Of a stretch of 64,000 bases of DNA, positions 46,870-60,960 are shown piece after piece (positions within the stretch are counted from its first letter, which is position 1; the number at the start of each line of letters is the position of its first letter). The position numbers and the translations under genes are program-made. Origin of the DNA: Caenorhabditis remanei (taxonomy: Eukaryota; Nematoda; Chromadorea; Rhabditida; Rhabditidae); the NCBI RefSeq assembly GCF_010183535.1, contig NC_071333.1, positions 6,942,587 through 7,006,586 of the forward strand. Direction: 5' to 3'. The notes below the pieces were generated by a model. It did not search any database, had not been told where the DNA came from, and saw only the letters and a list, made by a program, of their open reading frames with translations.

Positions 46870-49800
46870 TATTTGCGGAACGGGGAACAAGAAAAAAAAG
46901 TACAAAAAGGTCCAAAAAAAGTGAGCATAAGAAATAAGGAAAAAAACAAGCAAAAAGTGTCACAAACAGGAGAGAACGATGGGGTGGAAGAATTGGATTA
47001 CTTTGATAGGCTTGTTGAATTTTAAACCAGATCCATCTCTCTGCTATCTAGTCGATTCGATGTCAGGACAAAGTGGTATATGACATCATTACGTCAATTG
47101 CCAATTTGGATCTACTTATGTTACAAAACGTGTGTCTTTCCAGAAATAGGTGAGAAAAATGAGTATTGAAACATGAGCTTTGGCGTTGGGAATGAGAAAT
47201 AAAAGAAAAAAGGGGAAGAGAAAAATGGTCAACTTTTTGTGTGCCCTTACACGGATAATATGAAAAAAGACTAGAGATACATATACAGAGCAAAAATCTA
47301 GTGGATACTCTTTTTTGCATGTTTTATAATTGTATCTGCACAGCTACTGGACATACACAAACACGTGACACCTCCACCCTACAAAAAATACTTTTTAAGG
47401 GTGACCAACGCCTCAAAGTTTACCCGGAGGAGAATTATTAGACTAATTTGTGAGGGCGGATAGATGTGCAGGATTTTCTGATGACTCGTCGTTTATGCTA
47501 TCATTTGTTTTCTCGCTGCACCTTCGTGGTTTTTGATGAAAGCGAAAGCGTTAGATTAGTCTAAGTTGGATAGAATTTTTGAGATCCAATAAGCTATTGT
47601 TATGTGTTTTTCCTCCAATTGGAAATATGATATGACATCAAACACTTTGGCTACATATTACCAAAAGTACCACTGCTAAAATTAGGAATTTAGCCTATTT
47701 TTGATCCAGTAGCCAGCCGAAACATCATATCTCTCACGAATCTATTGAAATGGCGGCAGACCAAGGAATACGGGTGGTGATGGAGGGAAATGAGTGAGCG
47801 AAATGTCTAATTAGAATCGTCTGGATTCAAGAGCACAAGAAATCGTTCGGGACATGTGGCTCTGGGCCCCCTGAGCACATTTTATTTGTTGTTGTGTTTT
47901 CTCAGGAAAGGCAGAGCCAAGAAAAAGAAAAAACGTGGGATGAAATGGTCTTGAGTGCACATAGAAACACTTTCAAACGTTTTCAAATAAATCTTTCAGG
48001 AATTTTTGGAAATAGAATATATAATGATGTTATATACGAAGGTTGGGGTGAATGGATGAAGGAGTAGAAATATGAAATAAGATGAAATTTAAGTTTTTCT
48101 CTAGGAAATCCCATATTCAGACATGACTTCTAGTCTAAACTGAGCATTTCATTGTAGCCCAAAGCCAGTGTAGCTCAGAGACAACGTAAACTTTGAAACA
48201 TGGCGTTTTGTCATTTGAGAACACCAATGAGCACTAACGAATAGTAATAGCTGTTAATGAAGAAAAAATAAAAATAACCTTTCGAAAGAACAAAAAACTC
48301 AATGATTCTATCCCCTTTCATATTTACTCTACTCTCGCGTTTTTCTCCGTTTTTCTTTTCTTATTAACGAGGACGGACTCTCAATACGTGCCGGTGCTCC
48401 GTGTGCCCACGAATCCTATTAGGAATGCAAACGAGAATATAAAAAAATCTGCGTTGGCGGGTTGGGTTCGACAGAAAATGACGGAATTCTTAGATCCTGG
48501 GTTAGACAGTTGCAGAAAATAGTGGGTAGAGTATTACACTCGTCCAGCAGGTAAACGTATCCAAATTACCCCATAAAATGTTGGAAAAAAACACTATTAT
48601 AGGAGTGAGTGAAGCAAAAGTGAACAAATGACTGAAAAACAGGATTCTAATTAAATGAGATGACGTGTATAGGAATTTAGAGTGAGCCTGGAATTTTTTT
48701 CACAGCGGTTGGAAATGGGAACAATGACACATTCTGGGAAGAAGGACTAACAAGTCATATATTTCATTTCCGCTAAAATGCTGCAAAGCGGAAATGAAAA
48801 CATGAAAAAATACCTTCAAAAACAAGAAGCAACCATTCTAGTAAATTGCTAAAATCCATTTTAATTTCAGATTGCTGTTTTGGTTTTTTTTTAAATCCTT
48901 TTTTTTAAATCAGAGCAAAAAAACACAAGTTCTATTTCTGGGCGGTTAGGCGAGGAACTAGAATAGAAGAGTTGCGAAGAGCTGTGTGAGAAAGAAGTCA
49001 AAAGTCTCACAAACTCAACCAAAATCCAATTTCACAGTGCGTCTTCCGAAAAACGTCTTCTAAGGTTATGCTCATCTGCTTTGGCATGGATTCTCCGCTC
49101 GTCATTATAAGATTGAGTAAGCAAGTAAAAGTATGTAAGGCAAAAAATGGGATGAATTGAATTGTGTGTTAATGAACCTTGTTTCTTCTTTCTATTCCCA
49201 TTGGAAGGTGACTACACATTGGACTTTATGCTGAAAATAGACGAAGGAGAAAAAGATGAAAAATGAAAAATGAAAAGAAATAGGTGATTAATAAGATGCA
49301 GAGGAGAAAGAGTATATTTCAGATCAAAACGGAAGAAAAGTAGTGCGAGGATGCGTGATTTTTTGGAAAATCATTTAAAGTTATACTAATCCGAATCGGA
49401 ACTTAAGGGATACATTTTTAGCATTCTAAAAGTAGCGTTTTTGCCATGAAATCATGCTGGTGAAAAGAGGAAAAAATTGCTTCTGGATTCTCTGAAAGAA
49501 ATTAAGACTTGAGAACAACATAATACTTCAAAATACTTTAGTGGATATACACTCAAACTAGAACAAAATCAATTTGAAGTGGAAACTGCTCAAAACTAAA
49601 TTTGGGTCGATTTATATTCTGTTGAAATCTATCCACATGTATTTCAATATCCGAACTAAACCACATCCTGAATGACTTTAGCTTCGACAAAATTTGTTTG
49701 GATAAAGTTATTTCCGAAGCTCTCCGAATTTCATCGACCAGATGGATTTATATTTCAATTCCACTTGTTTTCTTCCATTTGATCCGGATCTGACCGTAGT

Positions 49801-52800
49801 GTGCAAGAAAGAAATCTCCGTATTTCTTTCCATCTATACCAAACCACATAAACATATTGATAGATGAGGAAAATCCGAAGAGGAAGGTGTATATGAGCTG
49901 AAGATTATTATTAAGGTTTGATCAACATTACTGAACACAGATATAAGAAAGTATGAAATAAGAAACACAAGGGTGTGTATAAATGTGTGTGGGGGACGAG
50001 CCGTCATAAGCGCTGTCATGTGAAACCTTTTTTCGAGTGCCAAGTATCTATTTTGGCATTATTCTTATTCATTAGAAATATGCCCGGCGCACCAGATCGT
50101 GTGAAAAAAGCCTCGTTTTGTATGGGCGTGAGAACCTGACACGGATAAGAGATCTAAAACTAAAAGCAGTACCAAAAAATCAATCTCACTGTAGATTCGT
50201 GAAAACGGAAAACTGAGTAGGTTGACGGAAATTAGTCTGGTAGGAAAAATAGCTAATAAGAAAAAACCAATCACAAAAATACATTGATGAAGGGGCGGTG
50301 GTCCGGACGGAGGTTGGAATAACAATATAGTCAATGGAATTTGCTTTTTGTGTATATGTGCGTGTGCTCCTAAATTCATTTTTAGAAAAAGATTCAATTC
50401 GTATGAATTAGATTGCTTCTGATTCTAATTTCCATGATTCAGATGAACAAAAACATACAGAAAATTGACATTTCACAAATGAAATTGAAATTCTTGTTTT
50501 GGAAAATAGCGGGAAGACCGTAACCTTCATAGGGAATATACACCCACATCTTTTAATTTAAGAATATTGAAATTAGTATCAATATATGAGATGCCATGGG
50601 CAACCGATATTTCTTTGATATTTTGGGAAAAACCATATGTGTCGGAAATGCTATTCAAAAATGTTTCAATCATTGGGCATAAGAAATTGTTTTAGCTAAA
50701 AGTTCAGTAGTAGAAATTCCAAAATTATGAAACGAATGGCCATTGTTATTCAACAAAAAATGTCTCAGGAAGTAAAGAAAACCTGTGTATGAGAAGCAAA
50801 AAAAAAGAGTCTGGAGTCTCCATCAAACATCATCAGTATGAGTGAGGAGGAAAAAATTCAATTAGTGTCTTCCATTCAGACAGCGACAAGAGATTCAGAT
50901 TCAGTAGACGACCACTTCCCGTAATTAGACGGACATGGCCCCTTCAACAGTTTTTGAGTGGAACAATTTTGTTAAGAAGGTGTGAAAACCCCGGCTTGTT
51001 TATCTGATCTCCGACAGTTGAAAGTTATAATTTCTGATGGTCGGACCTTGCGTTTGTTATTCTCCCCTTCCTGCTCACGCCTTCTACTTGAGCAATAGCA
51101 ATAAAACGGGGGATGGGAGGTCGAGGTCAAAAATGACACGCAGACAGGGAAGGGATAAACAGCCACTAGGTTTTTGAAATAGAAGAAGTTTTCTATTTCT
51201 ACGTAGCCGTGTCGTGTCATCTTCTATTTTTGGAAAAAAAAGGACACAAAAGGTCTTACATTTAGATAGTTTTCTGTTTAGGCAGATCAGAAGAAAATAG
51301 AAAATGTTAGTGATAAGATGGCATTCGCACTGGATTAGAGAATGATGATATCTTCATCTTCATCTAAATCTCTAAGTCCGCTAGCTCTAATAGACAGGTT
51401 ATGATGTGACATTGTCACACATCCGGTTTGAATCTGACAAAGTTTTGTATATATTTATAATGTTGCTTTCATAAGTGATTCATATATCCGGGATCGCTAA
51501 TGCTAAGATCACATTCAAAGTGTGTAGGTGTGTTATACCGACCACCTAGAATAGCATAGAAAAATGTGCAGCAGTTTCAGTTTTTCTCTGTTAGGAACCA
51601 CGGTTCAAGCTGATCAGACAAAAATCAAAACTAACGACAACCTCAGAAGTGGTAGCAATACAACGATATATTTGGTGAAATGAGAATGAGCCGCCCCTTG
51701 TCGTCCCGTCCCGGAGCCCGTTTCCGACGTCAAACACATTGAGAATTGGCAATAATGTCCAGGGAAGGGTAGCAAGAAAGGAAAAAGGAGCTAAGAGCAT
51801 TGTCACATTTGTTCAAGTGCTCGATGACTATTTCAGTCAGTTTTCCAAAGCTGCTAAAATTAAACTGAAAATGGTTTCGATTGCTTCTTCAAGAGGTTAA
51901 CATTTTTGAAGCGTGTTGAAGTAATACAAGTGGATGACGACGTCGTACAGAATGATCTTGACATTCGGGATAAGAGTGGGTAGAGGAATGAGCAAAAATT
52001 GAAAAGAAAAAATAGCTAGAGTTCAGGTTTGCTAAAAGAAACTCACAACTTGTAAACGCAAATTAAAAGTTCAGGCGAGCGGAATTACTTGTGATGGTTC
52101 AAAAAACAGCACATCACAGTTGTTCAGCTAATACAATTTCAAAGCACCAAAATCTGAAAATGTGCAGTAATAAATTTTGAGCAAAGAGAGAATTCAGAAA
52201 AGGTTTATATAACTTTTGGGTCATCCTTACGTCATTTTTTCTCACTGGTTTCTATAGACCCGACGTAGCAAGCTATCCAAAAAATAAATCTAGAAATAGA
52301 ATCTCGGAAGTCATTATTCACCAATGTGAGAAAATGAACTCACTCTCGGTTTGTCCTCCGTGACAAATGAATAGTTAGCAAAAGAAAATGTTGTTTTTTA
52401 ATCGTGGGAACATCACATGCCAATGCACTATGTTGCCGTTTTCGCCAACTAATTTTCTTTTTCTGATGTTATTGCTCGCGCGTGCTTTATACTGATATAC
52501 ATTCGGTTATTAATAATCGGGTCGGATTGGATTAAACGTTCGGAAAGAATAAGCTAATCCAGTACACGTGATTCACCCAACAATTGAAAAAAGAAGTATG
52601 TCTCATCCGCTTGAAAGAAAATATATATAAAGTGAATACTTGCACAAAAAAGTGCATTCCTAGTGATGGGACATGTCTATACGTTCCAGTAAAAATAGGT
52701 TCGTCTATATGTACATGAAATTAAAGTGATGGCAGGAATAGAAAGCTACTGGAAAAATGACATAACAAATTGTTGTTCTTGAAATTCAACATGATCGTAA

Positions 52801-55800
52801 AAAAAGAAATAACTTTTTCCATGTGTGACAAATCTTTATGAATGAAAAGTCTGATCCCATTTTGTTCGCGAAAACTGAGTTACAGACGCCCTGACACCTT
52901 CTGAGAGCCTGAACGCCAACATAAAAAGGAAAACAAAACTTCTTGATAACACTATCGAACTATTCTAGAAGTCTTCGAAAAATGTTATGATGTTCTTTAT
53001 CATTCGAATGGCTTCCTTGTCCTAACTGAAAAGAAGACTGAAAACGAACTGAATTTCAGTTAGAGGGTTTCCAGCTTGTTTTTGTTCGCTTTTAACTAGA
53101 TTCAGTGTTGTTGTAATTGTGGTACCCATCTTTTGCGAGAAACGGGAACTTGACGAAGCTCATAAAAGTTTGAAAAAAAGAAACAAAAACATCAGTTTAA
53201 AAAAAAAAAGTGTGTTCTTGTACTTTTCTCACAAGAATAAATGTTGGAATTGAAAATGACATGAAAAGATATTCTAGAAGATTCTAGAATAAGGTTTCTA
53301 TCAAGTGAAAATTAAGGTTCATTGAGATTGACTTCTTTGGACAGGCCCACACATCAAAAATAGATAAGTTTCCACTCGAAGATATCACTCAGGAGAAGTG
53401 CGTGAGAGAGGCTTTTTGCCTTCCTTGCAACAAGCGAATCCTTTCAATCCTATCTCTTGAAATCTCGCTGTGCAAAACGTTGCGTGCTCTTTTTTTTCGT
53501 GCCTAACCATAATACCACATTCATATTTTGTCAAAAAGAGAAAAGAAGAGAGAAAGAAGAAGAGTTAACACGAAACCAGGAATGAGTGATAGTCTAGTTT
53601 TTGTCACGCACCATGATTTTTGCAGAATGAAATGTTGAAAAAGGAAGGAAACAAAGTAAATTGATAATAGGAAGTGAATGAGTAATATTTTGCTGTGCTA
53701 ATCAGTTTATAGCAAAAAGCAACAAACACAATTCCACTGTTGAAAACATAAACAGTATTTACAAGTTCCGTGTGCATCTATACCAATTTTTTTTTAAACC
53801 GAGAAACTAGAATTTCTAATGCCTTTAGAAAAGAAGTTGGTTGGAAGTGTTTTCAGCTGAAAAAAATGACGCTCCTACCAAGCTGACACCTGTCACAAAG
53901 ATATCTTTAATATTTCGGTGTAAATTTTGAACCAGAGTGAAAAATAAAAAATAAAGACAACAGTAAAAAAATTCTAGATTGACACTTTAATGCCATTGAG
54001 AAACTTTAGGAGAATTGCTGTTTAGTGGTCTCCATTTTTGTAAACGTTGTTTAAAAAACGCGATGCAGATAAACAGACACAAAATTCGAAACGACGGAAC
54101 ACTAAACTACTATCTGGAACTCTTAGAAGTAACTGCTTCTCCTTAAAGAAAAAAGGAACGACTCGGAGAAGGAGGCTATTCGAGATTTCATTCCTACAAG
54201 AGTGTGGCACGCCAAACAACATCAAATGCAAACTGATTTTTCATCGCTATGAAGAGTAAATTCCGATGGCACAAAAAACGAGAAGCACATGGGCACACGG
54301 GGGCGCAAAAACGTTTGTTCCGCTTGCATGTGTGCATTTTTTTGTCTTTTCTGCTGAATGTGGGCTTTCTGAACAAGAGAAGGATGGCTCAAGCTCATCT
54401 CTATTTTTGAGAGCAAACCAATGAAACTTTTATGCCGTGCTTCTCGTTTTCAACTGGCTATTCACACCGTCGAACAATACAATACTGAACAATTGGCGTC
54501 ATTTGGAGTGTGAGCTGCACTCCCCCGATCTCAGGCTAAATAAGAGAAGGGGTTTCTTTTTTTGGGTGAGATGAGCTCCGAGTTCTTTGGTCAAAATATT
54601 GAAGAAATAAGTTCATTTTAGTGATTGCTCATTCATAAGTGCAATAGACTGGAACTAATTGAGGGGGTTTTCTCTTGAGTTATGGAGAAATAACCAAAAA
54701 TTAAGAATAAAGCAACCATTGTCTACGAAACCATGTTTAAAACTTTTTCCAGCAAACCACTTTTTTGTAAACACGGTTTGCTTCTCTTGAAATTTCAATT
54801 CTAGTTGTTTGTAGTTCAAATCACTTCTGCACATCGTAATCACAATATTTTAGTTTTTGGATGATAACCATTATAAAACCCAACATCCAATCATTTCTCA
54901 CGAAATGATCGTAAAGATTTTGAGATTAACTAAAAAAAACAATTTAACAAAATCTGATTCATTTGCTTCTCTAGAACTTTATAAAATAAAAAATGTTTAG
55001 GTGTTCAGAAATCAATTTTGACAATTCTGAACGTATCTGGTAAATGCAAAGCAAACTAATAATATAGAATATTGTGAAACGAAAGGGTTTTTTGCAAAAA
55101 TACTCAAAATGTAAACCATTATTGTGACTATTATCCCCTAAAATGATTAAAGCCCCATTATATTCTTGAGAAAAGAATTTGAGTTATCTGAGTTTAAGTT
55201 TAGAGATGTGGTTTTACCTATGATCTGAATAAACGAGGTGACATATTCAATAACATAAGTAAGATTATCAACGCGGAAAAAATTTCATTGCTTTATCATC
55301 AAAATTAAAATCTTCGAATTTGTTCTAGCCCAGACAAATTACTTTAGCAAACCGGTTCTGAGGTACAATATACGATCTACGAATTTGGTATAGCAGAAAT
55401 AAACTCTATTTGGAAGGTCAGCTATTCAATTCAATATACGGCTTTTTGTTATATTATACAATGCATTTTTGATATGAAACTAAATTGGAGCAATTGTTTT
55501 AAAAGATATATCAATCCATTTTACAATTGAGAATGGCTATGCTATCGTGATGATTTTCTATCGTGAGGATTTTTAAGAAATGCTTCGTCGTATTTAGAAA
55601 ATCAAAAATTCACGCAATGATGTTTCAATCTGAGTTCCCTGCAAATTTACATTCCTCATTTGACCTTATGATCATCACGTTTTTCATTTTTCAGTGATCC
55701 TCTTCTTGTCCGAGTGTTTTACGCCTGCCAAGAACACATTTTGGAGTTTCAAAGGAGAACTATTTTGTTTTTGAAACATTGAATTTTTCATACGAATCGA

Positions 55801-56100
55801 CGTAGAATACCGTGAAGAAAGAAAATCAACATTACACAGCTATTATCATTTTTGGTGCAGTAGGTAGGCTTGTAGAACAAAAACTATTTGACGAAACTAA
55901 TAGCTTGAAAGTGTAAACTTTGGAAGTCTGTTATGCACTGGTAAGCGGAACAAACTTCAAAAAATGTGCTTTTAAAATCTATTCGTTTTGCTTTTGTTTG
56001 CAAAGTGGTAATACTCTGTCAAGCTTTTCATGTCACTTTTGTCAGAAGATTGACTTGATTGTCTTATTCTCCATTTCAACTCTGCAAAAATTATTCCTTC
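46870..56100. other. Gene-poor interval upstream of the GPCR
   Basis: About 9 kb of AT-rich, purine-biased DNA on the plus strand. Every open frame is under 111 codons and has low-complexity composition; no set of frames could be joined by good splice sites. It may hold GPCR regulatory DNA, distal leader exons or unrecognised RNA genes. Confidence 0.4.
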
Positions 56101-56162
56101 TTCTATCTGAAATTTATTCTTGTTGTTCAAATGAATGAAAACCGTGTTGGGCACAAAAATAA

Positions 56163-56168
56163 TTTATT
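56163..56168 (-). terminator. Probable poly(A) signal of the 57480-59149 gene
   Basis: AATAAA on the minus strand (TTTATT on plus). It is the first canonical signal seen downstream of the stop at 57480 and gives a 3' UTR of about 1.3 kb, long for a nematode. Confidence 0.45.
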
Positions 56169-56622
56169 GAATGAGTGAAATTTACAACACAATACTACAT
56201 TAAGATCATAATACTGAAGAACATCAAAAAAAAATAATTGTATGAAGCAAAAAGAAGAGAAAAAATAACTGTTACGTGCCGTTGTTTTTTTGGGGTTTTC
56301 AAACGTAAATTTTAGTGCGGAAGAGAAGAAAAAAAACAGGAAGACAAAAATATAGAAGTTTGAGACCAAAACATTTTTTTAAAAATCAAAAAAAGAGAAA
56401 TAAGCTCAGGTAAAAGAAATCGGTAAGCAAAAATCAAAAGGGTAAGAAAGTGGGAGACGGGGGTTATGATATTAAAAATTTGGTGGGATAAAAGAAGAAA
56501 ATACATAGAAGATTAAGAAGAAAGAAGAGAACAAGCATTGCATAATGACTAACAAGGGTGTTCAGGCGTTTACCTGTGCATGTAGCGGCTGGTTCGAACT
56601 GCCTAACACCACCTGTTACATT

Positions 56623-57388
56623 TGAGGTAGGGCGAGATGAGGATTGTTTTTTTTTGAGGATTTTTTACATTTTCAGTTAATATGTAAGTTTAGAAATTCA
56701 ATTAAGCTCTCAAATTAGTTCAATTTTAACTGTAACTCACAGAGCTTGATTGAATCTCGGGTATAAACAATTTCGCTAGAAGAAGAAAAAGAAAATTTGT
56801 GAAAAAAGGAAGAAAGAAGAAGTTTTAGGGACGGGTCACAGAATGGGATAAAATGATTTCAAGAAAACTGTAAGTTATGAACTAAATAATCAGGGAAGAG
56901 TGACCTCCGAATAATTCGTCACTTCCTATGACAACTAGCCTTCAAGGCTCATATGACAAACTTTCAAAATAAAAATGGATGAATATACAATAGGGAGAAG
57001 GAAAGGGGAAGTTGAGTTTTTAAACTTACGTTTAAAAACGCGTCCAATCTAGGGTGCAGCCACTTGATTACGCAATATGACACATTGGTGCGAAGAATGA
57101 TGTTGGACAAAATTGATGAACAGTGAAGGGATTATGAGGGGTTTAATTATTTGAGGTAGTAGGTGTGTTTTCTTGAGATATCTGGATAGAAATAGAGGTA
57201 GATGGGGTATTTTGAGATAAGAAAGGGTAAATCACGAGATAAAGGGCTATAGAGGTAGCTTTGGTTGTAGGTGGAGGTTGTATCACTAGAAATGGAGGAT
57301 GAGGTAGATAGAGAGGGTCTATGAGGTCAAAAGGGGGGAACTGGGAGGTAGGGGTGATTTAAAGATCACATGGATAGTTTTGAGGTAG
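56623..57388 (-). promoter_or_regulatory. Cluster of let-7-family seed-match sites in a 3' UTR
   Basis: On the minus (mRNA) strand CTACCTC, the match to the let-7 family seed, occurs seven times: 56624-56630, 57195-57201, 57252-57258, 57345-57351 and, extended to CTACCTCA, 57152-57159, 57300-57307 and 57381-57388. The 56624 copy also has the extra A (56623). The 57152 site pairs with let-7 nucleotides 1-13 without a break. All lie between the stop codon at 57480 and the probable poly(A) signal at 56163. Regulation by let-7 or its sisters (mir-48, mir-84, mir-241) is inferred from complementarity. Confidence 0.6.
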
Positions 57389-57479
57389 GAAAATGTCTAC
57401 TGAAAAAAAGATGCTACTCTACAAATAAATAGGTGATTACAACCACTACCTAAAAATAACAAGGAGGAAGAAAGGGAGA

Positions 57480-59149
57480 TCAATTCCAGGCTAGTCGGGC
57501 TCCGTGACGGGCTTGGAATCTTGCATGGGTTTCGTCGACACCGTCATCCATCACTTCAACGATTTCAATGTTCTTGGGAAGTTCGAACTGATTTTGTTGT
57601 ATGGGCAAATGAACCAAGTTTTCATTATTTCTGGATTTCAAGAAAGCTTGATATCTCGAGTCACGGAAACGAATTTTGCGGTTGAATGACTCAAAAGGAA
57701 CTGCATATGCTCGATGTTTCTTTTGATATAGCACTGCTTTGTTGATGATGTAAAACTCGAAATTGGTAGAGAACAAAAAGTTCATTTCGTCTGAAAATTT
57801 AATTTGGGAATAGGAGACGTTCAGATGGAGACTTACTGATGATTGAGTCGAGGGCATCGAGATTTTCTTCGTCCATTTTTCCACATTTCTTAACCATTCC
57901 AACCATGGTATTACGAGCATTTTCTCTGCGATCAGACATGATACAGCCGTCCATCATAACTCGAATATTATCTCGGATTTCGTGGAACTCTGGATAATCG
58001 ACATCTCCAATAGAAGTTCTGAATGGCACACGGTAGCCTAATTGTGGAACATTGGTTATCAAGTATTCAATCATATTGTAGCTGAATTTTGCTGGGAACA
58101 GGTATCCATAGTGATGTTCACATCCTGGACGAGTTTCGCTGTGCATGTGAAACTTTTTGGCAAAATAAAGAATTAGCTTTTCTCGTTTGTACCAATCTGA
58201 ACAAGACAATTGGTTAATGCAAAAGTGCCGATTGATCTTACATTTTTTAAAGTTTTGTGTTTCTTCCTCAGTGTTTGGTTCAGCTGGTTTATTCATTCCA
58301 ATCAAGTAGTCAATTGAAGTCTCGTATAGTTCCATGAAATCGGGTTTGAACTTGAATTGATTGACCAATAATTCCTCCTGCATATTTTCAGTACGTTTGA
58401 GATGCCGGATGATTTCGTACAACGGGGGCCACACATTGCAGCGATGATCGTCATAGTAAAAACTGGCGCGGTTGTCCACGGGAGCAGTTAAATCCAGCAC
58501 TTCGTTCTCTTCTTCCAATTCTGAAAGTATCATTTTGTTCAGAAACAGTTGTTATAGTCGTGAAAGTCAGATTTCTAATTTTTCAATCTTCGAGATATAG
58601 AGATAATCCGATTACTCATTCTGATTTCATGGCACTTCTTCAATTCTTTACAACGAAACTATGGAAAATTGGACAAAAGATTATTGAAAACAACAAAAAA
58701 CACATGATGTTCAGATAGACTTATGAAATCTTGCAATTGGATCTCAAAAATGCATCACTATTCCACAACAAACCTGGTTCCATTTCATCATCGGAGTCAG
58801 ATTCCGACTCAGCATAATCGGAGAAACGGTCTTGTTCGATTTCTGAGTCTTCCACTTGATCAACATTTCTTGGAACCATTTCATAGGAATCTTCGACTTG
58901 ATGCACATTTCCAAAACGAACTCCTTCGTCCGGCTCTTTTTGATGTTGAGCTACCGGTTCACGACCATCATTCTCCATGTCAGAAGCAAGATCATTCGAT
59001 TCCAGAAGTGGTATTGGTTGGAATGCTTCTGACACGGGCTCCTTCTCCTCTTCCTGCACAACCACTGCAGCCACCTGCTCTACGTCCCGGTGACGTTTTA
59101 CAGAAGGTTCATCATCTTCATTGGTTGGCCGCTTCTTGTGGCTAACCAT
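57480..59149 (-). CDS. Uncharacterised acidic protein; candidate let-7 family target
   Basis: 441 residues in 4 exons, transcript order: 59149-58774, 58520-58242, 58196-57837, 57790-57480. The 45-nt segment 58197-58241 has perfect intron signals but is also open in frame; retaining it gives 456 residues. Residues 1-25 are basic (SHKKRPTNEDDEPSVKRHRD), a likely nuclear signal. Residues 26-150 are very acidic. The rest is a folded-looking region rich in Tyr/Phe/Met (LYEIIRHLKRTENMQEELL, LFPAKFSYNMIEYLITNVP, IRDNIRVMMDGCIMSDRREN) with no zinc-finger or homeodomain pattern. An acceptor ending at 59153 precedes the ATG, so exons further upstream are likely (see 60634 and 61660). The long 3' UTR with let-7 sites suggests timed expression. 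A nuclear regulator is inferred, not shown. Confidence 0.78.
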
Positions 59150-60627
59150 GCTCTGAAAAAGTAAATGTAAATTCATGACCTTTCAGTTGATTTCGGTATG
59201 TCATAACGTGGTTGTTGTGGTTCGAAACTAACTACTCCGGTACAATTATAAAATTTGTGAGAAGTAACATACATTGGTTATAGAATAGCATAGTATAGGA
59301 AGAGAAGGAAGGAAGACCCGGTCACCCGTGAGGATGGCAGGGAGACAGGAATGGCGATTGATGCGCAAAACTTGAGGCGGCCTTGATTTATTTACTTGCT
59401 AATAGCGATACAATCTATCATTTTTAGTCTTCCGATGGAATGTATCGAAACCGTCGCCGCACACAGTTTCATACCGTTCCAACATGTTCGGCCAGGTTTG
59501 TATGAGAAACATAGAGAAAGAATAGAACATAGAAAAAAGAAAAGATGAGATTGAAGATTGAGATATCCGTATTTTTTGTCACCTAAGGCCTATATGAAAA
59601 TAGACAGAGACGGTCAGTTTGTTAAAAACGAAAACGGTATTGGATACTTGTTTACAACTGTCTGCGCAGTGACATCGAATAGTTGAGAGAAGAGGATGGA
59701 ACAAAATGAAGTAAAATTGTTGTGAAAAAAGAGAATGAATTGAGAGAAAAAAGGATTACTACTACACACTCCATGAGTGGCAAAAGAGGAATAACGACAA
59801 TAGTGAAGTGGAGAGAGTAGTGAGACATTGGTAATGAGAGCTGACGGCGTCATATTGCGAGTTTCTGTGAATAACAGGAAGAAAATCCAGAAAAAACAGA
59901 ACAAACCATCATAACACGGAACAAGGTTTTTTTCTGACTTTGATGACTTATACATACAACAAAATGACATCGGAATGTTCTGTAAAGACTACTGCACAAT
60001 CAGCTACAAAACTTTTGTAATAATCATTCAGATTATCAGAAGAATCTCTTCAACACTTGTTTTCCAGAAGTGAGACTCTGAGCTGTGATCATAAGATATC
60101 TGGATTCTCTAATCGTTCCATTATATTTCATCCACAGCGTTCGTCACTTGTTATTCAATGGATATTATTAAGAATCCTCTGAAATTGTTTTTCAAGTATG
60201 ACAAGATATATTTAATCTCATCAAGGTGCCACCCTCGGTACTCCATGGCACGGAGTTGAAAACAAAATGCCGGCTTAGAAGACGTAAAGGAACGGATAAC
60301 GGAAATAGGAAAAGCCACCGAATAACAAGATGTTTTTGGAATTCACGTCTTCTTCCTTCTTGTCAACAACTATATAGTTATCGGACAGCAGAGATGGTCA
60401 GTGATAAGATTAGTTTCGGAAGGAATAAAAAATAATTGCAATTGGAAGTGACATGTGACATTTAAATGAGACAAAATAGGATAACAGTTTTTAGATAATT
60501 GATGAGAGGAGAGACAACTGGTATGTTGAAAGATTAATGGGTTTAGCCAAATGGTCACTTAATTACCGAACAATTTCACCTTGAAAATAACTAAATTCAA
60601 TTGTGGGCACTAATGAAACAGAAGACG

Positions 60628-60960
60628 ACTTACCATTCTTCTACATTCAATTGTTGTCGACGGCACGCGAGCAGAAAAATTCGAGAATGTTAGCTCAAAT
60701 AGGGAAGCAGGAGGAAGAGGAGAAGGAAGGACGGGTCTCAGTCGTGCTGGTCCAAGCGGCCGACGACGAGACCCGCGTAAACAAAGAAGAGCGGAGGGGA
60801 CCCTTCTTTCCCGGAGATACGATGCCGGCGTAAGAGAGCGTAGATCGAAGCGAAAATGGGCGTGGTCTCAAATTTAGACACGCTCATCTCAAAGAAGAGA
60901 TATCGGATCCGAAAGGCTCCGGTTGTAAACAAGTGACGCGGATACAAGGTTAGATAGAGA
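60628..60960 (-). promoter_or_regulatory. Candidate distal first exon and promoter of the 57480-59149 gene
   Basis: On the minus strand a strong donor reads AAGAATG|GTAAGTCG, exon end at 60634. Joined to the acceptor at 59152 it would put its ATG in frame, adding Met-Ser before the internal Met. Upstream of it (60700-60960) the DNA is GC-rich, with GGCGTGGTC-type and CGG-rich boxes unlike the neighbouring AT-rich DNA, as expected of a promoter. No transcript evidence is available. Confidence 0.35.

Noticed and set aside
57152..57173. A let-7-like miRNA gene on the plus strand (TGAGGTAGTAGGT...)
   Set aside because: The sequence matches mature let-7 for 13 nt only, and no complementary arm lies within hairpin distance. 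Several copies of GAGGTAG nearby fit target sites on the other strand better.
58723..59145. 140-codon plus-strand frame
   Set aside because: It is the antisense shadow of the acidic first exon of the minus-strand gene.
57480..59149. Identity as the heterochronic gene lin-14
   Set aside because: A nuclear-type protein with a long 3' UTR rich in let-7 sites suggests it, but no lin-4 seed match (CTCAGGG) was found in the inferred 3' UTR, where lin-14 has several. No protein-level identity could be confirmed, so no symbol is given.
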